DNA of 64,000 nucleotides from Salegentibacter sp. Hel_I_6 (lineage in GTDB: Bacteria; Bacteroidota; Bacteroidia; Flavobacteriales; Flavobacteriaceae), in the NCBI RefSeq assembly GCF_000745315.1, contig NZ_JQNQ01000001.1, positions 1,364,001-1,428,000 of the forward strand. The letters are read 5' to 3'. The translations under genes and the position numbers were made by a program. Position 1 is the stretch's first letter. Each line of letters starts with the position of its first letter. This document shows, in pieces, positions 37,501 through 46,406 of the stretch. Under the pieces are notes generated by a model. That model saw only the letters and a list, made by a program, of their open reading frames with translations, was not told the origin of the DNA and did no database searches.

Positions 37501-37677
37501 TCGAGGGATAATTTCTACATTCTACAATAAAAGCTTTTGAATCATGCTTCTACCAATAGAGGATATAAGGGAAAATCAAGCGATACTTTATTTCTTTCTC
37601 AAACATCAGAAATTTCATCAACTAACAGAAATCCATTTCATTCGTCAAATCAAAAAAAATAGAAACAGGCTATAGCG

Positions 37678-37687
37678 CAATCGTTTG
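37678..37687 (+). promoter_or_regulatory. LacI-type operator candidate upstream of GH43
   Basis: CAATCGTTTG, the same ten bases as at 36962 and 50194, preceded by GCG. It is 131 bases upstream of the GH43 start. Confidence 0.5.
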
Positions 37688-37760
37688 TTTATTTTTCAAT
37701 AAATAGCTACCACTAAATTTTACAAAATACTATTTAACAAGCATATATTATTAATCAAAC

Positions 37761-37776
37761 CTACGAATACGATTGA
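37761..37776 (+). repeat. Direct repeat CTACGAATACGATTGA, copy 2
   Basis: An identical copy of 37057-37072. It ends 6 bases before TATATTTT (37782-37789), the likely -7 box of the GH43 gene, so it lies within the promoter. It contains the half-site CGATTG. Confidence 0.6.
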
Positions 37777-37817
37777 TTTTTTATATTTTTACCCGAAACA
37801 TTAAAACCAATTTAAAA

Positions 37818-38921
37818 ATGAATTTAAAACAAAGCCTTCCAATTTTATTACCGGCGCTTATCGCCTTTGGTTGTAAGGATAACAACAAACAGGAGGAAAA
37901 AAATGAGGCATATGAAGATTCTATAGCTCAACAAGATACTATTAAATATCACTCAGAGCCTTTAATTACTGACCATTTTACTGCAGACCCTTCAGCTCAC
38001 GTATTTGAAGATAAAATATTTATTTACCCTTCTCATGATTGGGATTCCGGAGAACCTGAAATGGACGACGGAAATCATTTTAACATGAAAGATTATCACG
38101 TGTATTCTATGGACGACCCTGATGGTGAAGTAACCGATCATGGTGAAGTTCTTAACGTAGAAGACGTAGCCTGGGCAAAACGCCAAATGTGGGCACCTGA
38201 TGCGGCAGAAAAAGATGGTAAATATTACCTTTTCTTCCCTGCAAAAGATAAAGATGACATTTTTAGAATTGGAGTAGCAATATCTGATAAGCCGGAGGGT
38301 CCTTTTACCCCGGAAGAACAACCAATTGAAGGCAGTTACAGTATAGATCCCGCGGTTTACAAAGATACCGATGGGGAATATTATATGTATTTTGGCGGAA
38401 TTTGGGGCGGCCAGTTACAGCGTTGGCAAACCGGAGAATTTGTTGAAGAGGACGAGTATCCTGCTGATGATGAACCTGCACTTAGTCCGAAAATCGCTAA
38501 AATGAGCGATGATCTATTGAGTTTTGCTGAAGAACCAAAAGATGTTGAAATATTAGATGAAAACGGAGAGCCTATCACTACGGGTGATAACGACCGTAGA
38601 TTCTTTGAAGCAGCCTGGGTTCACCAATATAACGGTAAATATTATTTCTCTTACTCTACTGGAGACACCCACAATATCGCGTACGCTATTGGTGATAGCC
38701 CTTATGGGCCTTTTACTTATCAGGGAGTAATTTTAGAACCGGTTGTAGGTTGGACCAACCACCACTCTATAGTTGAATACGAGGGGAAATGGTATTTATT
38801 CTACCACGATAGTTCACTTTCAGATGGAAAAACCTACTTAAGAAGTATGAAAATGATGGAAATTGAATATGATGAAGATGGCAAGATTAAAACAATGCAG
38901 TCTTATACTGAATTAGACTAA
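37818..38921 (+). CDS. GH43-family glycosidase lipoprotein (xylosidase/arabinofuranosidase type)
   Basis: 367 aa from the Met at 37818, which gives the lipoprotein signal MNLKQSLPILLPALIAFG-C. A longer frame from 37773 would begin inside the promoter. The five-bladed propeller catalytic residues of GH43 are visible: Asp57 in TADPSAHVFEDKIFIYPSHD, Asp177 in SIDPAVYKDTDGEYYMYFG, and Glu264 in RRFFEAAWVHQYNGKYYFSY. Substrates in the family are arabinofuranosyl or xylosyl side groups and ends of xylan fragments. The locus supports xylan but not the exact linkage. It is followed by a strong terminator, so it is monocistronic. Confidence 0.9.
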   Translation: MNLKQSLPILLPALIAFGCKDNNKQEEKNEAYEDSIAQQDTIKYHSEPLITDHFTADPSAHVFEDKIFIYPSHDWDSGEPEMDDGNHFNMKDYHVYSMDDPDGEVTDHGEVLNVEDVAWAKRQMWAPDAAEKDGKYYLFFPAKDKDDIFRIGVAISDKPEGPFTPEEQPIEGSYSIDPAVYKDTDGEYYMYFGGIWGGQLQRWQTGEFVEEDEYPADDEPALSPKIAKMSDDLLSFAEEPKDVEILDENGEPITTGDNDRRFFEAAWVHQYNGKYYFSYSTGDTHNIAYAIGDSPYGPFTYQGVILEPVVGWTNHHSIVEYEGKWYLFYHDSSLSDGKTYLRSMKMMEIEYDEDGKIKTMQSYTELD

Positions 38922-38936
38922 AATAAACTGAACTTG

Positions 38937-38978
38937 AAAAGAGGGCTAATAATTAATTTTATTAGCCCTCTTTTTTTT
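38937..38978 (+). terminator. Strong terminator after GH43
   Basis: Perfect stem AAGAGGGCTAATAA / TTATTAGCCCTCTT with a TTAATT loop and a run of T. Confidence 0.92.
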
Positions 38979-39005
38979 GGTTAAATATTAGCAGCTTTTA
39001 AAAAT

Positions 39006-39036
39006 AAAAACCGGTGTTATGCAACACCGGTTTTTA
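39006..39036 (-). terminator. Terminator of the second GH43 gene
   Basis: Perfect stem AAAAACCGGTGTT / AACACCGGTTTTT with an ATGC loop. It is symmetric, but placed to end the minus-strand GH43. Confidence 0.88.
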
Positions 39037-39062
39037 TTAATCTATATTAAATAATTCCTTAA

Positions 39063-40718
39063 TTAATCTCTATAAACCTCATCATCTCCAGTGTAATTGA
39101 ACCAATTAAAGAAAGCTTCGTTGTCGCTATCCTTTTGGTTCGAAGTTGTATAAAGACCTAAGTTAACACCTACAAATCCACCGGCTACCTGGGTACTAAG
39201 AAATTTCCCATCCTGAATTTCTCCCAATTGCTGCCATTCACCTTCGGTTTTGTAGTAGAAGGTATATTCATCTTCTTCAAACTTCAGCTTAAATTCAACT
39301 TCAGATACTGAATTGTCTAAAGAAATAGTTTCTATTAATTTATCCGATTTGTACAACTGTACCACGGGCTTTCCATTCTCTTTAGAAAGGGCTGCGTAAT
39401 AATAATGGGTTTCCTTTTGAAAAGCGAGCAAGCCGGCCTTTTCATTATCATTTTCAGCTTTGAATTTTAATGACAGTGAAGCTTCTCCAGTAATATGTTG
39501 TTGCCGACGACCAATAAAACTAGGGTTAGCCTCGCCTTCTACAGTTTCAGCACGGGTTTTAAGGCTAATTCCTTCAGCTCCATTTTTTAGATCATACCAG
39601 TTAGTTTTTGGGTTTCTAAGCATCATCCAATGCAAAGGCAACTCATCTTTATCAAATTTTTCTTCTAACGTAAAATTACCGTTTAGCGGCATTAAATCTT
39701 TATCAACTTCAACACCTTTCGGCAAAGGGTAGGAATATTTAATTTCTTCGCCCCCTAAATCGAAAATAGGCCAGTCGTTTTCCCATTTCACCGGAGTTAA
39801 GAAAGTTTCCCTTCCCGTATTATATAAATCGCCTTCATATGGTCTCACGGCAAGGAAAACTCCGTACCAATCACCATTTGGATGTTGTACAATATCGGCA
39901 TGGCCCGCAGAAGTAATAGGGTTTTCCCTATTGGGATCTAAATGCCGCTGAGTTAAGATCGGATTTTCTTCAAAAGGAATAAACTCGTCATCAATATTAG
40001 TGTTTCGGTAGATCATTTCTGAGTGGTTCACAGCGGTACCCCCTTCAGCAGTCATTAAATAATAAAAACCATTAAGTTTATAAATTCTTGGACCTTCAGC
40101 CCAAACCGGTTTGGTAGAAATATCTACACCTCCATCTACCAGAATTCGATTCTCTCCAATTGTTTTTAAATTTTCCTTATCAAATTCAATCATCCTAATA
40201 GTTCGATGCCCCTGATATTTCGATTCATTATTTGGCGGCTCACTATTATAAACCATATAGGATTTACCGTTATCATCAAAAAACAATCCGGGATCTATTC
40301 CACTAACCTCTGGAAGCCAAACGGGATCTGACCAGGGTCCGGCAGGATCTTTTGCGGTCATAACAAAATTACCTTTTCCATCAACGATAGTGCAGGTTAA
40401 ATAATAAGTACCATTATCATAACTAATATCTGGAGCAAATACAGCACGGGAGGTTCCAAAGCCATGTAGGTCTACCTGGTCGGGCCTTTGAATTACATTT
40501 CCCACCTGCTCCCAGTTGACCAAATCGGTGCTATGGAAAACCGGTATTCCCGGATAAAAAGCGAAGGTAGAATGTACCATATAAAAATTTCCCTCTCCGT
40601 CATCGGTTATGGCAGGGTCGGGATACCATCCAGCTAAAATGGGGTTTAAGAATTTATCCTGGGCTAATGCGGTAGTTAAACAGAATATTGCTAATAAACT
40701 AGCAAGTGCTTTTTTCAT
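39063..40718 (-). CDS. GH43-family beta-xylosidase-type enzyme with C-terminal beta-sandwich
   Basis: 551 aa from the Met at 40718, which gives the signal peptide MKKALASLLAIFCLTTALAQ. The start at 40784 would add 22 residues and cross the operator. GH43 residues: Asp34 in LAGWYPDPAITDDGEGNFYM, Asp142 in VSGIDPGLFFDDNGKSYMVY, Glu208 in KPVWAEGPRIYKLNGFYYLM. Residues about 350-545 form a concanavalin-like C-terminal domain (GRRQQHITGEASLSLKF, NEKAGLLAFQKETHYYYAAL, GGFVGVNLGLYTTSNQ), as in GH43 xylosidases with DUF1349/GH43_C2. It should release xylose or arabinose from xylo-oligosaccharides in the periplasm. It is transcribed divergently from the LacI gene. Confidence 0.92.
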   Translation of the reverse strand: MKKALASLLAIFCLTTALAQDKFLNPILAGWYPDPAITDDGEGNFYMVHSTFAFYPGIPVFHSTDLVNWEQVGNVIQRPDQVDLHGFGTSRAVFAPDISYDNGTYYLTCTIVDGKGNFVMTAKDPAGPWSDPVWLPEVSGIDPGLFFDDNGKSYMVYNSEPPNNESKYQGHRTIRMIEFDKENLKTIGENRILVDGGVDISTKPVWAEGPRIYKLNGFYYLMTAEGGTAVNHSEMIYRNTNIDDEFIPFEENPILTQRHLDPNRENPITSAGHADIVQHPNGDWYGVFLAVRPYEGDLYNTGRETFLTPVKWENDWPIFDLGGEEIKYSYPLPKGVEVDKDLMPLNGNFTLEEKFDKDELPLHWMMLRNPKTNWYDLKNGAEGISLKTRAETVEGEANPSFIGRRQQHITGEASLSLKFKAENDNEKAGLLAFQKETHYYYAALSKENGKPVVQLYKSDKLIETISLDNSVSEVEFKLKFEEDEYTFYYKTEGEWQQLGEIQDGKFLSTQVAGGFVGVNLGLYTTSNQKDSDNEAFFNWFNYTGDDEVYRD

Positions 40719-40726
40719 AATAAATG

Positions 40727-40750
40727 CAATCGGTTGTAATTTCAAATATA
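40727..40750 (-). promoter_or_regulatory. GH43 promoter -7 box with LacI-type operator
   Basis: The minus-strand -7 box TATATTTG (40750-40743) is followed 6 bases on by the operator CAACCGATTG (40736-40727, minus strand), which covers the predicted start of transcription. ACAACCGATTGCAT is shared with the site at 50137. Confidence 0.65.
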
Positions 40751-40845
40751 AATTAATAATCCCATTTAAGTGTGTTTTACACATTAAAAAATAAGAGCTT
40801 TTTCACAAAAAAGATCAATTTATGCAACTCTAAACAATTGTTTCG

Positions 40846-40853
40846 TAAGTTTG
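40846..40853 (+). promoter_or_regulatory. -7 promoter element of the LacI gene
   Basis: TAAGTTTG matches TAnnTTTG, 23 bases before the ATG. TTGCGTAAAA follows at 40854-40863, as at both SusC promoters. The -33 element is unclear. Confidence 0.4.
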
Positions 40854-40876
40854 TTGCGTAAAATTCTGCCCAACTA

Positions 40877-41911
40877 ATGAAAAAGAAAAAAGAAGTTACT
40901 ATATACGATTTAGCAAAAGAACTCAACTATTCTCCCTCCACCATTTCAAGAGCTTTAAACAATCACAAAAGTATTGGGAAGAAAACCATAAAGAAAATTC
41001 AAAAAACAGCGGAGGAATTTGGTTACCGACCTAATGCACTGGCTGCGAGTTTAAGAAACAATTCTTCCAAAACCATTGGTATAATGATGTCCCGCATTAA
41101 TCGTCCTTTTCAGGCTTCATTAATTACTGGTATTGAAAAGGCAGCTCGAAAGTCTAATTACAATGTGATTATTACTCAATCTGAAGACAAATACGAGAAC
41201 GAAGTAAACAACGCCAAAGCCTTATATGATGCTCGAATTGGCGGTCTTATTGTTTCTTTGGGAATGGAAACTCAGGATATGAGCCATTTTGATCAATATG
41301 TACAGCAAAATATTCCAATAGTTTTTGTTGACAGGGTGCCAGAAAATTTTAATTCGTATCGGGTTATTATAGATAATTATACCGCTGGATATCGAGCTAC
41401 AAAACACCTAATAGAACAGGGTTGCAAAAGAATTGCCCATTTTGCCGGTGCCCAACACGTTAATGTATACAACCTTAGAAAAAAGGGATATTTAGATGCC
41501 CTTAAAGAATATGGACTTCAAGTTGATGAGGCTTTAATTCTGGATTTGAAAACCCTGAGTTTTAAAGAAGGAAAAAAAGCGACTAAGAAATTATTAAAAC
41601 TTGAAACTCCACCTGATGGAATATTTTCCGCCAACGATACTGCTGCAGTAAGTGCAATCTTATATGCTAAAGAAAAGGGAATAAAGATTCCGCAGGAACT
41701 TGCAATCATTGGTTTTAACGACGACCCTATTTCTCGAATAGTTGAACCAACACTTTCTACTGTTTCACATCCCGCTATTAAAATGGGAGAGATTTCTACA
41801 AAACGAATTTTAGAGCACGCTACCCGAAAATTAGATGCTGCGGTCTCTGAAATAACTATGTTGGATACCGAAGTTATTGTTAGAAATTCCAGTAATAGAA
41901 ATTTAAAATAA
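40877..41911 (+). CDS. LacI-family transcriptional regulator
   Basis: 344 aa. The N-terminal helix-turn-helix is residues 7-31 (TIYDLAKELNYSPSTISRAL) with the hinge helix around YRPNALAASLR (residues 50-60). A periplasmic-binding-protein-like sensor domain fills the rest (KTIGIMMSRINRPFQASLIT, GLIVSLGMETQD, FVDRVPENFNSYRVIIDN, DGIFSANDTAAVSAILYAKE, IIGFNDDPISRIVEPTLSTV). It should bind a sugar or uronate effector and palindromes with a central CG. CAAnCGnTTG sites at neighbouring promoters fit. It is the only DNA-binding regulator in the window; no HTCS or SusR is present. Its stop abuts the TRAP permease stop (TAATTA). Confidence 0.93.
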   Translation: MKKKKEVTIYDLAKELNYSPSTISRALNNHKSIGKKTIKKIQKTAEEFGYRPNALAASLRNNSSKTIGIMMSRINRPFQASLITGIEKAARKSNYNVIITQSEDKYENEVNNAKALYDARIGGLIVSLGMETQDMSHFDQYVQQNIPIVFVDRVPENFNSYRVIIDNYTAGYRATKHLIEQGCKRIAHFAGAQHVNVYNLRKKGYLDALKEYGLQVDEALILDLKTLSFKEGKKATKKLLKLETPPDGIFSANDTAAVSAILYAKEKGIKIPQELAIIGFNDDPISRIVEPTLSTVSHPAIKMGEISTKRILEHATRKLDAAVSEITMLDTEVIVRNSSNRNLK

Positions 41912-43198
41912 TTAAAACCCAAATAACTCAGGCAACCATAAGCTTAGAAAAGGAAATACTATAACTAGGATTAAAGATATTAGCATTCCTATAAAAAGCG
42001 GCAATAAAGGTTTTACAACTTTTTGAATAGTAGTATTGGCTACTCCCACTCCAATAAACAACACAGATCCTACAGGCGGTGTACATAGACCAATGCATAA
42101 ATTAAGGATCATGATCACCCCGAAATGTACCGGATCTATTCCCATAGCTACTGCTACGGGCAGAAATATGGGTGTAAAGATCAAAACTGCAGGTGTCATA
42201 TCCATAAATGCACCCACGAATAACAGGATTAAGTTTATTAAAATCATAACCACAATGGGGTTATCACTAAAACTTAATAAAGTGGCCGTTACTTCTTGCG
42301 GAATATTTTCATAAGACATCACCCAGGACATGGCTATAGACATAGCTATTAAAAGCATTACCAAAGAAATTGTTCCAACTGATTCTATCAATACCCTTTT
42401 AAGTTTAGGCAGATCCAGCTCTTTATAAATAAAAGCCAGTATAAGACAATAGACCACTGCTACAGATGAAGCTTCAGTTGCGGTAAAAATACCTCCAACG
42501 ATACCACCTATAATTATAATTAACAAAAGTAAACTGGGAAGCGCGTCAAAAAAAGATCTGACAATATGTTTAAAAGAACTTCTTTCCCCCTTTGGAAAGC
42601 CTTTTCTCTTTGCCCAAATTAAAGCGATAATCATTAAGATTAAACCGGTAAGGATTCCGGGCAAATAGCCCGCTAAAAATAATGCACCTATACTTACCCC
42701 GCCACTGGCAAGAGAATAAATAATAAAAATATTACTTGGCGGAATTAAAAGGCCAGTGGTGGCCGAAGTCACATTTACCGCCACACCATATTCTTTGGTG
42801 TATCCCTCTTTTTCCATCCTTTCAGACATAAAACTACCAATTGCCGCTGCAGCAGCTCCCGCTGAACCTGCTATTGCACCAAACATCATCGCGGCTACAA
42901 TATTAACGTGGGCTAGGCCTCCAGGCAATGCGCCTACCAAAGATTTAGCAAACTCGATTAATCTTTTTGCTATACCGCCACTATTCATTAAATGCCCGGC
43001 AAGTATAAAAAAAGGAATGGCAAGAAGTGAAAAACTATCAAGACCTGTAGCCACCCTTTGAGAAATAGTTGTAAAAGCAGGAATGGTATCAATGCTAAAT
43101 AACAATGTTAATACTGAAGCTATGCCAATACTCCAGGCGATGGGTACCCTAATGGCTACCATAACAATAAAGCTGAAAACAAGAATAAAAATTTCCAT
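41912..43198 (-). CDS. dctM: TRAP transporter large permease (DctM)
   Basis: 428 aa with about 12 hydrophobic segments. Typical DctM segments: FIMVAIRVPIAWSIGIASVL, IPFFILAGHLMNSGGIAKRL, GAIAGSAGAAAAAIGSFM, TTGLLIPPSNIFIIYSLASG and NLCIGLCTPPVGSVLFIGVG. It forms the Na+-driven channel with DctQ and takes substrate from DctP. It is the last gene of the minus-strand operon and starts directly after the dctQ stop. With uronate catabolic genes in the same operon, the likely cargo is glucuronate, its 4-O-methyl form or a small aldouronate. Confidence 0.95.
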   Translation of the reverse strand: MEIFILVFSFIVMVAIRVPIAWSIGIASVLTLLFSIDTIPAFTTISQRVATGLDSFSLLAIPFFILAGHLMNSGGIAKRLIEFAKSLVGALPGGLAHVNIVAAMMFGAIAGSAGAAAAAIGSFMSERMEKEGYTKEYGVAVNVTSATTGLLIPPSNIFIIYSLASGGVSIGALFLAGYLPGILTGLILMIIALIWAKRKGFPKGERSSFKHIVRSFFDALPSLLLLIIIIGGIVGGIFTATEASSVAVVYCLILAFIYKELDLPKLKRVLIESVGTISLVMLLIAMSIAMSWVMSYENIPQEVTATLLSFSDNPIVVMILINLILLFVGAFMDMTPAVLIFTPIFLPVAVAMGIDPVHFGVIMILNLCIGLCTPPVGSVLFIGVGVANTTIQKVVKPLLPLFIGMLISLILVIVFPFLSLWLPELFGF

Positions 43199-43675
43199 TT
43201 ATCGATTTGCTTTTAATTCCTGAAGAGTCTCCCGCATTTGAACACTTTTAAAATAAATAATCATTAGACCCGAAATTGGCAACACCATATAAACAAAGCC
43301 TATAGGTAGGCCAAGTGCCGCAGAAGTCTGTTCAAGCTTAAAAGACACATATACATATCTCCCTCCACCTATTACGAAAATAGCGGCGGTAAAAAGTATA
43401 ATAATAAGCTGTACAATTATATCTAGTTTCAGCTTAGCTTTTTCGCAAATTGATTTAGGAAGTAGGTCTATGGTAATATGGGTATTCCTACCGGAAATAT
43501 AAACAGCTCCGAATAAACTTACCCAGATAAGCATAAACCTGGCAAGTTCATCTGTCCAGGAGCTTTGGTCTGCTAACAAATAGCGGCTACAAACTCCCCA
43601 CAATACACTAAATAGCATTACTGTTACGAGAATTACTACCAACCACTCTAAAAACCAATTTAGCTTCTTATTCAT
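43199..43675 (-). CDS. dctQ: TRAP transporter small permease (DctQ)
   Basis: 158 aa with four membrane helices (about 10-30, 46-62, 87-108, 126-146). The conserved DctQ stretch QSSWTDELARFMLIWVSLFG (about residue 35) and the loop ISGRNTHITIDLLP are present. It overlaps the dctP end by 8 bases and touches the dctM start. Confidence 0.93.
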   Translation of the reverse strand: MNKKLNWFLEWLVVILVTVMLFSVLWGVCSRYLLADQSSWTDELARFMLIWVSLFGAVYISGRNTHITIDLLPKSICEKAKLKLDIIVQLIIILFTAAIFVIGGGRYVYVSFKLEQTSAALGLPIGFVYMVLPISGLMIIYFKSVQMRETLQELKANR

Positions 43676-44648
43676 TTCTTAAATCTTTAATTTCCTGGAC
43701 TATAGAATATAAAGCAGGTTCTTCTTCCTTTAAATCTTTAATTATATGCTCGCTTTGCTTTTTAAATAACTCTTTATCAGGATAAGTTATATTAACCCCT
43801 TCTTCTTTAATTGCTTCTAAAGCTTCTTTTTCAGCAATTTCCCATAACTCTCTCTGTTTCACAGCAGCTTCCTGTGCCGCCTCCTGAATCCATTTTTTTT
43901 CTTCCGAAGATAACTTGTTATAAATCAATGTGCTAATCACCAGGATATCAGGGATAGCAGAATGCTCATCCATCGAGAAATTCTTACAGATTTCATAATG
44001 CCTTGAGGTGTAAAAACTAGGCAAATTATTTTCTGCTCCTTCTACAACACCCTGCTGCAATGAAGTATATAATTCTCCCCAGGAAACCGGGGTTGGTGAA
44101 CCTCCCAGGCTTTTAATAAGACTAATTGAGGTAGGACTTTGCATAACCCTAATTTTTAGTCCTTTTAAATCACTGGGTGTTTTAATAGGAGTGTCTGTAG
44201 TGTAAAAAGAACGGCTGCCTGCATCAAAATAAGTTAGCCCCCTTAACCAGTACTGCTCCCCATCTAAAAGCAGTTCATTTCCCAGCCCACTATCATAAAG
44301 TTTATAACGATGCTCCTTATCCTGAAAAATATATGGATACCCGAAAACCCTTAATTTAGGAGAAAAATTTTCCATTACTGCAGAGGAGACTTTTGTCATA
44401 GCCAAACCTCCGAGTTGTAATAATTCCAAACTTTCCCTTTCAGACCCCAATTGTCCTCCTGGATAAACTTCCACTATTAATTCCCCATTAGATTTTTTCT
44501 CAACCCGCTCGGCAAAAAATGCTAAAGCCTGGTGTACCGGATGGTCAAGACTTAAACCATGGGATAGTTTTAAAGACTTAGTCTCTTCCTTCTGGCTACA
44601 GGAAACAAAAAGAAAAATGGCGAGAAAAAACTTAATAAATGATCTCAT
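43668..44648 (-). CDS. dctP: TRAP transporter substrate-binding protein (DctP), lipoprotein
   Basis: 326 aa. The signal MRSFIKFFLAIFLFVS-C makes it a lipoprotein, which suits a diderm where TRAP receptors may be tethered. DctP-type sequence: KLSHGLSLDHPVHQALAFFA, VEVYPGGQLGSERESLELLQ, TPSDLKGLKIRVMQSPTSIS (the Arg in KIRV binds the substrate carboxylate) and GVVEGAENNLPSFYTSRHYE. It starts within the eda stop (ATGA overlap). The carboxylate-binding Arg agrees with an acid-sugar cargo. Confidence 0.94.
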   Translation of the reverse strand: MRSFIKFFLAIFLFVSCSQKEETKSLKLSHGLSLDHPVHQALAFFAERVEKKSNGELIVEVYPGGQLGSERESLELLQLGGLAMTKVSSAVMENFSPKLRVFGYPYIFQDKEHRYKLYDSGLGNELLLDGEQYWLRGLTYFDAGSRSFYTTDTPIKTPSDLKGLKIRVMQSPTSISLIKSLGGSPTPVSWGELYTSLQQGVVEGAENNLPSFYTSRHYEICKNFSMDEHSAIPDILVISTLIYNKLSSEEKKWIQEAAQEAAVKQRELWEIAEKEALEAIKEEGVNITYPDKELFKKQSEHIIKDLKEEEPALYSIVQEIKDLRNE

Positions 44649-45316
44649 TTAGACCTTATTTCTGAAATTATTTCCAGTACTTTTTCTACATTATTTTCTA
44701 TGGATTTAAAATCAGCTTTTTTCACTTTTTCTTTCGGAATAAGTGCTGAACCCATCCCCACACAAGTTACACCGGCATCAAGCCATTGAGTAATATTTTC
44801 CTTTTCCAGGGTAACGCCGCCGCTGGGCATAATCGATGTCCAGGGTTGCGGACCTTTTACGGCTTTAACGAAGTCTGGTCCTAAAACTGCGGCAGGAAAT
44901 AATTTTACGATTTCACAGCCTAATTCTTCTGCCTGGCAAATTTCGGTTAAGCTTCCACATCCGGGCAGGTATAAAACTTTCCGGCGGTTACAAACTTTAG
45001 CTACGTCTTCTCGCAAAGCCGGGCTTACCACGAATTCTGCGCCCAAATTCATATAAAGCGCAGCAGTACCGGCATCGGCTACAGAGCCTACTCCCAGTAT
45101 CATTTCAGGGCATTCTTTTCTTGAGAATTTCACCAAATCGATGAATACTTCGTGAGCCAATTCTCCCCTATGCGTAAATTCAAAAAACCTCGCGCCACCT
45201 CTATAAGCGGCGAGAACAACTTTTTCAACCAGGGCATAATCTTCATTATAGAACAAGGGCACTAAGCCAGATTCTTTCATCTTTATCGCAATTTCCGGTC
45301 TCGATAATCTTTTCAT
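44645..45316 (-). CDS. eda: KDPG / 4-hydroxy-2-oxoglutarate aldolase
   Basis: 223 aa, a TIM-barrel class-I aldolase. Glu46 (FFEFTHRG) and the Schiff-base lysine Lys138 in VKLFPAAVLGPDFV are visible, with GVGSV and MPSGGVTLE phosphate-binding segments. It splits 2-keto-3-deoxy-6-phosphogluconate into pyruvate and glyceraldehyde-3-phosphate, the end of the uronate pathway encoded here. It is separated from kdgK by 87 bases that include a perfect hairpin, and overlaps dctP by 4 bases. Confidence 0.93.
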   Translation of the reverse strand: MKRLSRPEIAIKMKESGLVPLFYNEDYALVEKVVLAAYRGGARFFEFTHRGELAHEVFIDLVKFSRKECPEMILGVGSVADAGTAALYMNLGAEFVVSPALREDVAKVCNRRKVLYLPGCGSLTEICQAEELGCEIVKLFPAAVLGPDFVKAVKGPQPWTSIMPSGGVTLEKENITQWLDAGVTCVGMGSALIPKEKVKKADFKSIENNVEKVLEIISEIRSK

Positions 45317-45379
45317 ATGTTTAAAATTTATGCCCCGATGGGAAAATTAGTAGCAGGTTGTTATTCTTTCAATTTGCGT

Positions 45380-45394
45380 CCAGCTTCAAGCTGG
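45380..45394. repeat. Perfect palindrome between kdgK and eda
   Basis: CCAGCTTCAAGCTGG, a 7-bp inverted repeat around one base. No T run follows in the operon's direction, so it is more likely an RNA-processing or stabilising hairpin than a terminator. Confidence 0.5.
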
Positions 45395-45403
45395 TTTTAT
45401 ATT

Positions 45404-46402
45404 TTATCTTTTAATTCGTCCTGAGCCATCGCCCTCAATCAGTTCCAGCACTTCCTCCTTACTCACCCTATTAAAATCACCTATAATTGAATGTTTTAAA
45501 CAAGAGGCAGCGGTAGCAAAATCAAGGGCTCTTTGATTATCAAAATGTTGAAGCCCGTAAATAAGTGCTCCCATAAAACTATCGCCCGCGCCTACACGAT
45601 CTACAATTGGATAAATATCATATTCTGACGATGATAGTAATGTTGATCCCGTAAAAAGATCGGCAGACCATTTATGATGAGAAGCGTTTAATTCATTCCT
45701 GTTCGTAATCGCTATTTTTTCTAATGAAGGAAATTTTTCTGCAAGGGCTTTAGAAAGTTCAGTATTATTTTGAGCATTTTTTATATCAAAAAATTGACTA
45801 CACGCATAAGATCCCGCAAGTAAAACATCGGTTTTTTCTACCAACTCACTCATAATTTCTTTTGGATTGGCTCCTTCATATTGCCAAAGATTTCCACGAT
45901 AATTAAGATCTCCTGAAATTTTAATCCCTTTACTTTTCGCTACTTCAAGTGCCTGTAAACAAACTTTTGCTGCATTTGCTGAAATTGCGGGTGTAATCCC
46001 AGACCAATGAAACCAGTTACAACCTTCAAAAATCTCATCCCAATTAAAATCTTTTGGATCTATTGCTGAAAATGCTGAATTCTCGCGGTCATAAATTACT
46101 TTCCCGGGTCGATTAATCGCTCCTGTTTCTAAAAAATAAAGTCCTAATCGGTTTCCCTGAAATTTGATATGATTTAAACCAACCTTGTTATTTCTTAGAT
46201 CGTTTAGCGCTGACTTACCTAAATCGTTTTCGGGTAAAACACTAATAAACTCTGTCTCTAAGCCGAAGTTTGCAGCAGTAATAAGCACATTGGCTTCACT
46301 ACCCCCATAAACCACTTTAAAATTATTTACCTGCGAAAATCTATGTGCGTCTTCACAAGAAAGTCGCATTAATAATTCCCCCAGGCTTACCAGCTTTTTC
46401 AT
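45404..46402 (-). CDS. kdgK: PfkB-family sugar kinase, probably 2-keto-3-deoxygluconate kinase
   Basis: 332 aa of the ribokinase fold. The N-terminal substrate-binding GGSEANVLI lies at about 33-41, and the C-terminal catalytic GAGDSFMGALIYGL at 271-284 has Asp274 as the base. KDG kinase is the best fit because the gene lies between uxaC and eda. Sequence alone would not exclude another ketose kinase. It phosphorylates KDG to KDPG. Confidence 0.88.
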   Translation of the reverse strand: MKKLVSLGELLMRLSCEDAHRFSQVNNFKVVYGGSEANVLITAANFGLETEFISVLPENDLGKSALNDLRNNKVGLNHIKFQGNRLGLYFLETGAINRPGKVIYDRENSAFSAIDPKDFNWDEIFEGCNWFHWSGITPAISANAAKVCLQALEVAKSKGIKISGDLNYRGNLWQYEGANPKEIMSELVEKTDVLLAGSYACSQFFDIKNAQNNTELSKALAEKFPSLEKIAITNRNELNASHHKWSADLFTGSTLLSSSEYDIYPIVDRVGAGDSFMGALIYGLQHFDNQRALDFATAASCLKHSIIGDFNRVSKEEVLELIEGDGSGRIKR

Positions 46403-46406
46403 AAAC

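Larger units (their letters stand above)
36972..37817. other. Gene-free divergent regulatory region
   Basis: About 0.85 kb between the SusC promoter and the GH43 start. It holds two near-identical CTACGAATACGATTGA elements, one LacI-type operator (37678-37687) and a possible coding remnant (37402-37500). I see no intact gene in the rest. Confidence 0.6.
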
